A stretch of 64,000 bases of DNA from Gentiana macrophylla (lineage: Eukaryota; Streptophyta; Magnoliopsida; Gentianales; Gentianaceae): the NCBI GenBank assembly GCA_026214975.1, contig JAOBSW010000274.1:1-64000 (forward strand). The letters run 5' to 3'. Each line of letters opens with the position of its first letter. Position 1 is the first letter of the stretch. Of the stretch, positions 50,701 to 64,000 are shown piece by piece. The notes under the pieces were generated by a model that had not been told where the DNA came from, did no database searches, and saw only the letters and a program-made list of their open reading frames with translations. Made by a program: the position numbers and the translations under genes.

Positions 50701-53700
50701 AATTCCACAATGAATCCCAATTATCGGAGGCACAAATAACGTGTGGCCATTCAAAGAGTCATCTAAAGAGTCTTTGTAGTTTCACCAAACTTGTACTTTT
50801 ATCCATATTAAAAGCTCCACACTTGGAGAAATGCAAAACAAGAGCGCATATTACAACAAAAACACTCTATTCTTTCACTAGTTTTTGCACACACACAAAA
50901 CAAGGTGTGGCTAATAAAGACAGTTAGACTCTTTTGCCACGCTTATGTGGCTAAAAGTAAATCTATAGCAACATTTTTTTGTGTGACAAACAATACAGAA
51001 GACAAAAGCTGTTTTTCTTGTAGTGGAGAGTCGATCGATGCGATTGTGACGACTTATGCGATGACATTGATATCGATGCAGGGACATTGGCGACTTTTGC
51101 GGTGGCATTGATGTCTCAAGCGATGGCATTGGCGACTTTTGTAGTGGCATTGATGTACAAGCGATGGCGATTGGCGACTTTTGCGGTGGCATTGATGACT
51201 GCATTTACAATTAGATAAGCGATCAATGATATTAATGTCACCGCGATATACAACTTGATACACACATTTGATAACTTTGTAAAGTAACTTTATTTCTTTG
51301 TTATCTTTAAATATTTGATTGATGTTGGTTTATTTGATTAGTGTTGGTTTAAATTTTCGATAACTTTTTGTAAAATAATTGTATTTTTTTTTTTTTTTAA
51401 ATGAATATTTTTACAACCAAAGGTATGCATAAATTATTACAATAACACGTCATCTGCATAAATCGTTACAATAACACGTCATCGCATAATTCGATACAAT
51501 AAGACATCACTGCATAGATCGCTACAATAAGAAGTCATCGCGATAAATCGCTACAATGAGACGTCATCGCATAAATCGCTACAATGAGATATCATCGATC
51601 AAGGTTGCCAATGGATCGCGCGGTCAATACATCATGGTAGCCAATGAATCGCGGCGGTGAATGCATCGGGGTGGTTAATGGATCCGGTGGCCAATGCATC
51701 CGGGTAGGTGGTCAATGCACGACGCGGTGATCAATACGTCACGTCGATTTTTATGAAGAAAAAAATCGATTTTATGAAATTTATTCGGAAAAATATCAAT
51801 TTTGATTTTAGAATAAAGAAGACGAAAAAATATGAATTTTAGTGAAAAAATTATGATGATCCGAGTTTTATATCAAAATATATGACATTTAGAATATGGT
51901 GAATTAAAAAAAATTAATAATAATAATAAAAATAAAAAATAATAAATGAGTGAACGTTGGGTTGAGCAGTGAGCACTTTTTTTTTTTTTTTTTTTTTTTT
52001 CCTTCCTTCCTTTTTTTTTTTTTTTTTTCACTGAAATTAGAATGTCTTTATAACTAAATAAGATTTTGAGTGTCTATTACCCCTAATAAGTTGAAAATCG
52101 ATCCTTTTAAATAATTGGCCCTATTTATATTTTAACTGCACAACACTAATTGAAACACTTTTGTTATTTTCTTTTAATACACCACATGTTATAACAATCT
52201 TCACACTAAATTACATGTGAAACCCCGACCTCTTAATAAGGATATTTTCGTTTTTTGAAATTGAATTTTCTTTTCCTAATATTTTAAGGTTAATATAGTA
52301 TATCTTGGCCTCCAAGTCACCTATAAATCGACGTAGGCTCAGAAAATCCTATATAAATCGTCCAGAGCCTTAGACATCACATAATTCCTGTTTTCGGAGT
52401 TTACAACTAAGCACTAGGCCGCTGACCCGGCCCCTCTCTCGGTAAAGCGCCCAAGGACTTGGTTTTTGGAGCAATCTTTGTATTTTTGGGTTCGTTCAGC
52501 AGCGTGTTCGAAGCAGTTTCGATTTCCACCAGCAGTTTTAGGTTTTGAATTTCTTCTTGAAGGTTTCCGTAGTTGTTCTTGGCTTTAATCTTGATTGGGC
52601 TAGATTTCCGTAAGATTTATGTTAGATACATTAGTGGTTTGTATATTCATGTAGATTTGGAATAGGGCTGTAAATGAGCTGGGCTACTCGTGAGCTACCC
52701 GTACTCGACTCGCAAGTGAGATCGACTCGATTCGGTTTTTTTCGAGTTCGAGCTTGAGTCGAGCTACTCGAATAATTAACCGAGCCGAGCTCGAGTTTTA
52801 AAATTAATCGAGTAGCTCGCGAGCTTAATCGAGCTTGATTAAATAATTATTTAATTAATTAAATTAATTATAAAATATTATTTTCATAATTAAAAAAATA
52901 TTATTCGAGTCGAGTATTAGACGAGCCGAGCTCGATCTTGCCATATTTCATTAAATATTGAATGAATTCTAGGAAAATAATCGAGCTTACGAGTCGAGTC
53001 GAGCTATATCGAGTACTTAGCGAGTCGAGTTCAATCTTGCTTTTTAAGGCTCGATTGAGCTCGAGCGAGTTTCGAGCCGGACTTTTTAGTCGAGTTGAGT
53101 CGAGCCATAGAGAGTATCGACTCGACTCGGCTCGATTACACCCCTATTTGGACATTAGTTGCTATTTGATTCTTAGTCCGGGTCGTCTTTAACGTGAGAA
53201 TTTCTTCTTATAAAAAAAAGGGTTCGTTTTTATGTTTTAAAGTTGTTTTGAATACTATTTTCTGTTGAACTGTACGAATACGGATATGATGTGTTTGCCG
53301 GGTAACTGCAATATTGATCTCTAAGTATTGTTGGTTTTTTTGTGTACTTTTCTGTAAACTCTTTTATGCGTTTTGGTTGCTAGTAGTGAAAATCGATTAG
53401 GAGTTCGATGTCATACTGGCCTTTGTATGCTCATGTAGGTTAGAGGTGGATTTTGACAAACTTATTTGCATTACGTGCTCATACCTATTTATAATCAATG
53501 ACATTGCAATCCAAATTTCTTGTACTTATAACAAATCTGGAATACTTGTTAAAAAGTAAGATCTCTTTAATTAGAATCAACTTTGGCAATGTCAATTCTA
53601 CGGTTGACTTTCGAAAAATCGATTATATGATCAACATTCAACGAATTGATCCTTATATGGAGTGGAGTGAAAATAGTTGTCAAGGTAGAGCCACAATATA

Positions 53701-56700
53701 AAGTGAGCTTTCTATACATATACCATATTTATAACAAAGTCAACAACTTTAAATGGATTTTTTTTTAAGATTGTGATAGGTTTAATGTGTACTTTAAGAA
53801 TATTGACTTCATATAGACATACATGTAAATTTAGATATCAATCTAAATTTACATAAAAGAATTAAATCAAATAATAAGAACAGAGGGAATATGTTGAGTA
53901 TTTATTTCTTCTTCTAAACATTTGAGTTGTGTATAATCATATTCATAGAGAACTCAGCTTCCTCATAATATTCACCAAGCGTATATATGCACTGAAAAAT
54001 AGAGATTGCTTTTAGTAGATTTTTCCTTGACCAATTGAAGAAAGCTTATTCATTTCACAAGCAAATCCATGTGGCAATGTAAACTTGATGTTGTATATCT
54101 GATAGATTTTAAAGGGTAATCAACAATTCTGGTTTTCTTCGAATCCAATTTCAGCCCGGCAAGCCACAGCTAGAAGATTTACTGGGAGCTGTGATTTGAT
54201 AATTTTCTCTAAGAAAACAGCTGGGAAGTTAAATGCTGGTATTACATTTACTTCATATGATAAACTTGATGTTGAAGGTCTGCAAATTACCAACCAAAAA
54301 AAAAAACTTGATTAGTTTCGTAGCATTGTAATGTAAATTTCTTTTTTGAAGATTATCCTTCCAAGAAAACCCGTGAAGACCAACAGTGTACTTTCACGAT
54401 AATGTATTTTATCAAAAGCGATGATGAAAGACGGAATCATTTTGTGTGTGGGGGTGTGATGATCTGGAAGTATCCCTCAGAATGCCTAATATCAACCTGT
54501 AAAAGGCGATGATTCCTCTACCTCTGCAATGAAGCTGCAAAAGGGAGCACCATCTTTTCAGATTACTAAAATTTTCATCAATGGGATACCCAGATTCAAC
54601 ATACTTTTAGGCTGCTTGTATATTAGCAGGATCACGGGACTTTGTGTAACAAGAAAAGGAGACACTACAACTTAAGAAACAGGATAAACTGCAAATGCCA
54701 CGGTAGAGGAAAGAGCAAATTCAGAAATCATGGAACAGACTAAAGGAATGGAAAGGAAGGATGGTAAAATGGAAACTTAACAACCCATAATTTAGAACCA
54801 TAAACGTTGTCAGTATATGACTTATAACAAGGTCAATTTGAAGTTGTATACACCATTACATTGTCGTGTTTGGTTTTAGTGACAAAAACTCCCGGTTTGA
54901 TACAGCAAAAACTGTAACCATTGCTGCAACTCGCTACAACATGTATACTTTGTAACCACACGTTAGCAAGCCCACCACACATGGGAGGCAATATATATAT
55001 ATGGTGTGTGTGTGTGTGTTTGTTGAATTTACTTTTCTATCTAATATCTTATACAGTTATACTTTTAGGTGAGATAATCATTCATCTTCTTGATTCCACA
55101 ATCTTTCCCAGACACATCAGAGGATAGTGGGCCCACGTTACAATGATTTTCGTGCTCCTAAGTCCAAGTTTGCATATAATAGACAACCAAAAGAAACGGA
55201 CATAAGTAGTAGTGAAATACTTACCTATTGCCGGATTTCACTGACCATTTTACCTTCAAACTTCTTAAAATCACCTTCAACCTTGAAAAATTGAACCTCT
55301 AGATGATTTTCCTGAATCCGTGGAGTAAGAACAAGGTCAGTACATGAATGCCTTAAAAACATTGAACCTGAATAAATTAGACATCGTTTCATGAATTCGA
55401 ATAGTAAACCAATAGGCAGCCACATAAACACACATGCAAATACATGAAAACAAACAAACTAAATTTACAACCTGTTCACAGGAAACAAAGATGTGACTCT
55501 TACTTAAGCTAAACAAAATTCAAATACATATTCTTACGTCGGTGTATAATGGGTGTCTTGGACCAGTGGTGAAAATTGTTGCCGTGTGACTACATGGCAC
55601 AAATTTGGGATGCAAAAACAACCTGTCACCTAAATATAAGTTAAGGTTGAATACAAAAAGGCCAAAATGACCTGACCATTTCCTGACCACTATGTGGGGG
55701 ATGCAAGTATGCACCTACCTGCCCTTTATTGTTATATCTGTGTATGCATAATTGCATATGTACTCACACTAACACATTCCCAAAATATCCATGTGCAGAT
55801 GTTTGTTTCATCATGTACAAACTCCACCATTTTTCCGGCTTATAAATGTGTAGGATTGAATGCTTTATTATCAACAACTTTTTCCTCTATTGCACCAAAA
55901 GGGGTCACAAATAGTTGGACAAAATATGGGAGGTAGTTGCCACTAGGCTAATCCAAGTGGTAGTCGATACATTTGTAAAGATCAGTGGATCGTTGCAGAA
56001 GAATTCGTGTCGCCTAAAACTATTCGCTTCATGACCAGAAACGCTACTTACTTTGGTACTGCTTATAATTGCAGATATATGCATAGGAGCAAAAAGTGTC
56101 TTCCTAGAATAGAATTTTTCTTACAAAAAATTAGATCGTTGCTTCGTTGGATTATCAAATTGAAGTAGAACTGTCCGCTATATATAAGGATCTTACAGAT
56201 ATTTGAAATTCCTGAAGATCCAAAACAACTCGAGCTTCTATGTGCCAATAAAGTGCTCGTTGTAGCCCTATCTGCTCCAACCAAATGTGTCCAGGATCGG
56301 GACAAGGAATTATCCGACTACAAAAAGAACAACTACTTAATATGTAAGAACTTGACAAACTATTTTACTGGGAGAAACAAATACAGCTTGTAAACTTTCA
56401 ACTACATGTTATTCAAGAAAGAGATAAATTTGTCTGGGGTTGTTGACAATCCAACAGTTAAGACTACTGATCAACTGCCAAGCTTCTAAAACTACAACCC
56501 TTTTGAATAGCTTATCAATAACCAAGAATATCGTCCCCTTTCTTCATACCCAGTAGTCAATTCATATTGATGAGATAAGAAAAAAATGAACTTGAAGAAG
56601 ATCTTATACTATACGGCACAGCTTTAAGAAAGTCAAAATGGTACAAAGCACTTAATAGAAGCTGTAAAATTTCAGATCGTCCGGCAAAAATCAATGCAGC

Positions 56701-58366
56701 TGAATTCTTTAATAGAAGAATAAAAAAACGGCTCTTTTTTATGCAGAATTTTCACCTGCTAACAAGATTGGGAATAAAATCGGCAAGTTTTTCATAATCA
56801 GTAAGGGCCTTCCAAACTGACTGTACATCTGCATTAACCAACAATTCAGCTCTAATTCTGCGTTCCCGCCATGAAATTACCTCGACCTCACACTCGACTT
56901 CCCTCTCTGCTCTTTCATTTTCCGTAGCTGCATCGTTTTTGCATCGATTTCTGCGCCTACCAATGTTCGTAGAATTCCATTTTGGCTTGTAACCAATGGA
57001 CGGTAAGAATTTCGTGCGCCGGCTATATCTGGACCGAAAAAAGATAGGATTTTTTACAGGTACAAGTTTGAGACTAAAGTCGAAAGGATATGGAACTTGG
57101 AAAATGTCGGATGCAGTGGTGCAGAGTTTCATCGAATTGAATCGATGCTGCACAGAAGAGAAGTAGAAACAGGGTAGCCGTGAAAGCGGCAGTAGCTAAA
57201 AACACCACCAGGAAAAATTGCAGAGAAGTGAGTTCACAAGAGGTCGAACAAAAAGGCGGCGTTTGACGGAGAGCGGTGGTTTCTGTTAGGGTGGGGATAA
57301 CACGGTGGTGGATGTGGATGTGGATGTGGATATGGATATGGATTATGTTCTATGGCCGGCGAAAGAAAAAAATACAAGCAGGGAAGGCCCACTGAAATCA
57401 GGGCCCGAGGCTAAGAGCAACCCTAAGAGCAACTAATAAAACAATGGAGCCTTTATTTAAAAGGGTTTGTCAAAGGTCTTTAATTTTTAAATAGGTTCCT
57501 TTCGATTTTAATTGTCAAAATATATTTATTTATTTTTTTTCCTATTTATGTCCTTCCCCTAAATCCAAAACCCGTCGAAAAACCCACCCAAAAACCTGTC
57601 GGAAAACCCCATGAACCCGCTAAACCCCTAAAAACCCCATGAACCCTCAAAACCCACCGGAAAACCCAAAACCCGCCGGAAAACTCAACCCCCGCCGGAA
57701 AACCCCATGAACCCGCTAAACCCCTAAAAACCCCCATGAACCCTCAAAACCCACTGGAAAACCCAAAACCCGCCGGAAAACCCACCCTAAACCCGTCATG
57801 AACCCCTAAAACCCGCGGAGAAGATATGTTGGAGAAGTTGATGTTGGAGAAGAAAATGAGTGGAGGAAGAAGGTGGATTGTTTAAGAAGGTGAAGGGAGA
57901 GAGTTATTATATTTGAATTTGAAGGGGGCGGGAAAATGAAAGATACGAAAATGAACTGATTTTAGGGGTATTTTAGAACTTTCACCATCATTTATCCTTC
58001 TCCTTTGGTCAAAGATCATTTAAACAAAACTCCATTCTCGCGAGGTCATTTAAATAAATGCCCTTAAAATAATATGAGGTTCTCTACAATGATAAAATTT
58101 CACAAGGCAATCTGTTGTTGATTTAATATTTTAGACAATTGTAAATAGAAATGAGATTGAAATGATGTCATAATGGTAAGTAAGTGTTGTTTTCTATTTT
58201 GTAATACTTTTGGTCCGTTGAATAAGAAAAGCAGAGATAAAAATGATGGAAATTTGGCCCACTCATGTCATGAATATTATCTCTTTCACTTCTTCAAATA
58301 TAGCCGATCATTTAGGCAATCTCTACAAATCTTGTCTAATTCATCTTCATTATTTTACCTTTAATA

Positions 58367-58476
<110 letters not shown>

Positions 58477-61400
58477 AATATGTAAACAAAAATTGTCTTG
58501 AAACTCCTCACTAACGTTGCTCTAATAATGCCTCTTTAGACACACTTAACCCTGACAATGACTTTATCAATTGAAAAACACAAAATAATGATGCACATTG
58601 ACCGGGGAGTCTCGGTGCACATGTAGGAGTGATTTTTCTTGACAAACTCATCTTTTTTATTCATAAAACACTTTTACATCCTCTTCTCTCCCAGCAAACT
58701 CAAAAAATTTGTTCAATAATTCTCTTTTACAGTAAAATGTTTATTGGATTCTACTTCTACTTAAATTCATGGAAGCATGTGCAAACTCCGGCATCCTTTT
58801 TCATTTTTTTTTATTTTTATTTTCTTCTTCTTCACATGAAAATGGCTGCTTGGAATGAAGTGGGTTTCACCAATATTATTCTTCCGGTGATGAGAGAATT
58901 TGGTCTTAGATCTAATATTTTGAGATAATTTTTCAAGTTGGGTTTGATTTTCTTATATATTTTCTTTTTGCAATTTTCAGCTTTTTTTTTTATCATAAGG
59001 TTGCTTTGTAATTAAACTGAAAGTAACCGGATGCCATGGATTCCGGCTATCTTGGTGTTGGGTGGAGAAGAAGATGTGGAAATGTTGATAGAAACCCATC
59101 AATATTTATTTACCATCACAACATCTTTTTAATAAAATTCTCTATCAACAAAATAATTCTACAATTTAAACCAATCAAAGGTTGCCGGTTAGAAATATGT
59201 GTCAGAGTTTAGTGCTTTAGTTTGCTACACCACTACGTCTGCTCTAATTTCGTAGAGCAGACTCATTCAAATGTATAGGTTTTTTATTTTTGGGATATAT
59301 ATATAGGTTTTAAATTCCTGAATTAATCGTGTGTGAATTAATCACTTATTATGATGGCGTATGAATGAAATAAAATGCAATGAAATTACAGTGATGAAAT
59401 GTAATAAACTCATTCTATTATTATGTTTGAAATGTGAAAAAACAGAATAAAACAAATTATATAAAAGGTATCACGTTGAGTGATAAGTAGGGTATGTGTA
59501 TTAGGTAATATAAGGCGGAAGGTGTATGATAGGGTAGGGTGAGTGGATGAGGTGGTTTGGTGTGAGGTAGGGTAGCTCTACCCCACCACCCATTTAGCCC
59601 ACCACACCACGCTACCATGTTATACACACATTTCATTACCTACCACTCACATTACCAAATATGTCATCCCACCTACCATGTTACCCACATTACCCTAACC
59701 TACTCTACTACCCACCTACCCAACTCTATCTTACCCTACCTTTCATACCTTACTCTACTTAACCAAACCTTACCAAACATACGCCACCACACTACACCCC
59801 ATCCACCACCACACTTACCCTACCATACACCACCACACTACCATTTCACACCTCGCCTCACCCTACATTACCACACCCACCGCACCCTACATCTCTACCC
59901 ACCTACCCAACCACCCCAACCTACATCCTCACTCTCCTACCTAACGTTATCACGACCTACCAAACCCACCACCCCATCTTACCCTATCCTACCCACCTCC
60001 CCATCATACCTTACCCACCATATCTTACCCCACCACCTACCCAACTTAACCCCAGCCAACCTCGCCTTCCTCTTACCCGCCACCCACTTGTTTTGTCGAT
60101 TTTTATTCTATTTCATCCCATTTCATCAAATTTCGGAGGGATTGAAAATTGTCATTTTTTATTCAATTGAAATAAAATTTTATTTAATTTCATTACCTTA
60201 TAAACATACATAAACGTTTAGGCCACTCTTTCCATTTCCCTTCTTTGTGACTGTTTTTCTTTAAAAATGGTTAAACCATAATCATGAGGGTCACCACCCC
60301 CTCTTTCTATTTCCCTTCTCCGTGACTGTTTTTCTTCGAGAAAATGGTTAACTCTAACCATTAGGGTCCTCACTCTCACTGTCACCCACTCCCCTTCTTT
60401 CTATTTCCTTTCTAAAAAAAATGGTTAAAACCCCTAATCCTTAGGGTCCTCACTCTTTTTTTCCCACGGAATGAGTGTAAATGTTAATGAAGTAATCTAG
60501 TGACTCAGAGTCATGAGCTTGCTATTATACAAAAGAATTGAAAGAAGTCCCACTTTAGAGGCTTTGAGCCTCCACACTCCAGTTTAAGGTCCAATTACTT
60601 TTTTAAATACTCAAGCACTTTACTACCAGGTCATATCATGGGAACAACTAAAGTTATTCTTTGATTCTACAATATAAAGCATTGACATTTCCATATGGAT
60701 GCCGTGCACGATGTCGAGAGTTTTGCGACACAATGATCATTCGACATATTTCCGACACGTGACGATTTAATTAAATAATATTTTTGTAAAATTTAACATC
60801 CAACATAGTATCGACACAGCGTCGACCTTAATCGCCGACACAAAATTTTCATTTTTCTACTTTATTTTTTTCTAGAAAATATTAGAAGACATAATAAGTT
60901 GCATATGATTTGTCAAATAAATACAATTCTCAACTATAATTATAATCGTCAACAAGGCATCTCCCTAGTGGTTATCACTAGGGTATAACCTGACAAGAGA
61001 CTAAGTTTTGAGCCCCGTTTGGGGAAAATTAAGGGTGCGTGTGTAAACCTTTCGTTTCCGAAAAAAAAACTATAATTAAAATATTCCCTAAAAAGAAACT
61101 ATAGTTAAAATTTGACTCTTAATATACACAATAAGTTGCATTGTTGTATAACGTGTTATACAAGTTTCTTTAAAATTTATTTATATCATCTAATCTTTTC
61201 TAGTCCTATCATCGTGTTCGTGTCATATAATGTCTCATGTCCGTATCCGTATAAGTGTTCATAAATTTTACCGGATGAGTAATTGTAAATGGTAGTTCTT
61301 ATCTAGTATCTCATTTTGCAAAAGTGATTGCTAAATGACATCATCCTGACCATTAACTTTAATCAATGATTTAACTATGGCCCTCAAGCAGTTTCCGGGG

Positions 61401-64000
61401 AAGAAATCCGCGGGCCTGGATGGTCTGCATGTGGTTTTCTTACAGAGGTTTTGGCACTTAATGGGGCCGAGGGTGATGCAGGTGGTCCTCGACATTCTTA
61501 ACAATGTGGCAGAGTTAGGTCGTATCATTGAGACTTTTATCACTCTTGTCCCGAAAGTGGCTTCCCCTTCGGTAATGACCGATCTGCGCCCTATTTCGCT
61601 TTGTAACTCGGTGTACAAGCTTATCTCTCGGGTGATTATTAATCGAACGAAAGAGTGTATCGACGACGTTATTTTGGGGAACCAAAAAGCATTTATATCT
61701 GGCTGGTTGATTACAAATAATGCGATAGTTGCCTTTGAGGCTTTCCATTCTCTTCAGGGAGGCGCATCTGAGTTCGACAATCATGCGGTGATTAAGCTGG
61801 ATATGACAAAGGCTTTCGATCGGGTTGAATGGGTGTACTTGTGGGCAGTGATGGACATGATGGGGTTTCCCGCTCATTTTGTGGATTTAGTTCGCAGGTG
61901 TGTCACCACAGCCACGTACAGAGTGCTCCTTAATGGGAGGCCGGGCCAAACCATTGTTCCGACGAGGGGCATCTGCCAAGGTGACGCCCTCTCCCCCTTC
62001 TTGTTTATTATCTATACGGAGGGTTTGACAGCGTTGATTAATGGTTACTGTGCAAGGGGATCCTTACGGGGAGTTTCCTTTGGTGGTGGTGAGGTTATGG
62101 TCTCTCATTTGCTTTTTGTTGATGATAGTATGCTTTTTTTTGAGTTGTTGGAGGGAGCAGTGGACAATCTTCTTGAGATCTTTGATCGCTATGGGGCTTT
62201 GTCTGGGTAGGCCATTAATTTCCATAAGTCGAGTTTATTCTTTAGTCGGGGCGTTGCGGATGAGGACATAAAGGATGTTGCCCAAAGGCTGCAAGTGCAT
62301 ATTAGGGACGGTTTGGGGAAGTACTTGGGGCTGCCGTATCTGACGGGCAAGAATAAGAGGCAGGTGTTTGGTTACCTGAAGGAGAAGATTTGGAAGAAAC
62401 TGTCGGGTTGGAAGGACAAATTGTTATCGCCGGCGGGTAAGGAAGTGATGATTAAATCTGTGCTACAGGCGATCCCTACTTTTATCTCGCAATGCTTTAA
62501 AGTCCCGACTACTATTCTGCATGAGTTGGAAAAGGATGTCCGGCGGTTCTTTTGGGGAGATACGGCTAAGCATTGGAAAATTCACTGGAAGAACTGGGAG
62601 GCATGTTGTCTGACAAAGAATCTAGGTGGGCTGGAGTTTAGGGACTTGGAATGTTTTAACTTGGCATTGTTGGGGAAGCAGGCTTGGCATATTCAAACCT
62701 TCCCAGGAGCTCTGGTCAGTCGGGTCATGTGGGCTAAGTACTTCCGTAATTCATCCTTCCTGGCAGTTACCCGGACCTCATGGCCCTCTTTATTTTGGCG
62801 GAGTATTCTTGAGGGTCGGGACTTATTATTGATGGGCTTGCGATGGCGGATAGGGGATGGGGAGTCGATATCTATATTTTATGATGCGTGGACCAGTCTT
62901 CCACCGACTTTCCGCATTTCTTATGCTGGCGCCGTTGGCTAGTAACATCGCGGCCCTTTTTCTCCCAGGGTCACACTACTAGAACATAGCTTTGGTGCAG
63001 GAAACTTTTCACCCATGGGAGGTGGACGCAATTTTGGCTACTCCGATTGTGGGGGGTAGGCATGCCGACCGGAGTATCTGGCACTATGATCGTAGAGGCA
63101 TATATACACTCAAGTCGGCTTATCACTTTGCGGTTTTTTTATATCGAAAGGGGACCCAATGCTCTTCCTCAGGAGATGTGGACATTGTATGACCAATGAT
63201 CTTTGGGCGATTCTTTTTACACCCGCAGATCCAACACTTTTTGTGGCGCTCTCGCATGATTGTCACCGGTTGCGCAGAACCGCACTGCGGAGGAACATTG
63301 GGGACGGGTATGTGCAGGGTATGTGGTGCTAGAGAGAAGTCAATGGTGCATGTTCTGATGGACTGTGAGTTGGCATCGAGGGTGTGGGCTTAGTCTGTTA
63401 GAAAATCTATGCGGGAACGCAACAGAATTCAAAAAATTTATTTCCTTTTACCAGGATCGAGTTCGTTTAAACAACATGCATAAAAGAAGTAGACGGTAGT
63501 TACCTTGCTTGATCTAAAAGATCGACGCTTTGACCGCCTAAGGAGAGTAGTGGTGCACGGAGCCGCCCAAGCGTTCGGCCTCTACCGCTAGTCCACATGA
63601 ACAACCCGCCGGAATCCACCATTGATTGCTACTAGAAAAATTCGGTTCTTTAGACCCGCCTTTTCTCTCTCTCAAATCTCTCTCAGAAGTTTCTCTATTT
63701 TTCACAAGAAACTATTAAATTTCTTGGAATTGTGTATCATAAAAGAAATTAGCCAATTTCTCTATATATCCCTCTTTTATATATAGTGTATAAAGCTCAG
63801 ATGAATCACAACTGATTGGAAGAAACTTCCAAGTAGATTGGGGAGAAAGAAAATCTTTCACAATAAAATAAGGAAAATCATTTGATTGATTTATCTCATT
63901 TAATTTAATATCTCATATTAAATATTTTCAAGATTTTATCAATATTTAATATTAACTATCTTTATTTTATTACCATAAATCAATTTACACATGTGTATAT

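Overview
The window is a piece of a eudicot nuclear genome. It is AT-rich, has three spliced plant genes, and is otherwise packed with plant transposable elements in several nested layers. The species cannot be named from the sequence. No organellar, bacterial or rRNA sequence was seen. Exon boundaries below were placed by eye from splice sites, reading phase and family alignment from memory; no search was run.

Host genes. (1) 32638-38709 (+): a four-exon HD-ZIP class IV-like homeobox gene whose joined frame is open for 168 codons. It keeps the homeodomain and the zipper-loop-zipper with its CxxC pair, but stops where the START domain of the normal 650-800 aa family would begin. Its introns have absorbed a TRIM solo LTR, a SINE-like insert, a Mutator-like element (MULE) carrying an OVATE-family gene fragment, a hairpin MITE and an ACCGG-rich hAT-like element. 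(2) 45818-49024 (-): an eight-exon Golgi methyltransferase of the PMT24-27 type (about 798 codons), with all splice phases consistent but three single-base indels. (3) 54120-57153 (-): a four-exon plastid-type SRPBCC (polyketide cyclase/START-like) protein of about 254 aa with one single-base insertion in a homopolymer. Whether these indels are assembly errors or real pseudogenisation is open.

Mobile DNA, left to right. 1-4000: copia remnants and two copies of a 2 kb Ty3/gypsy-type LTR. 4.4-7.5 kb: a TRIM, an 850 bp near-complete palindrome, and a triple nest of Stowaway-like MITEs. 7683-13067: a 5.4 kb hAT element with perfect 8 bp target duplication and a decayed Ac-type transposase. 13596-16507: a MULE with captured host exons. 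17-19 kb: three MITEs. 19154-23361: a gypsy LTR on the minus strand, interrupted by a hAT-like element and a Tat/Athila-type LTR containing a GACGGGCGT minisatellite. 23.4-32.4 kb: decayed gypsy and copia pieces and two more TRIMs. 40364-45338: a young copia insertion (5 bp TSD, nearly identical LTRs) whose coding region is broken. 50319-52121: a second MULE, homologous to that at 13.6 kb, with a CACTA MITE inside. 57-60 kb: simple and tandem repeats. 61377-63393: a 5'-truncated L1-type LINE cut off by a copia-like LTR that runs to the window end.

The host genes show no operon-like relation. The most unusual feature is the homeodomain-zipper-only gene, a possible naturally shortened competitor of full-length HD-ZIP IV proteins, kept in frame despite heavy intronic insertion.
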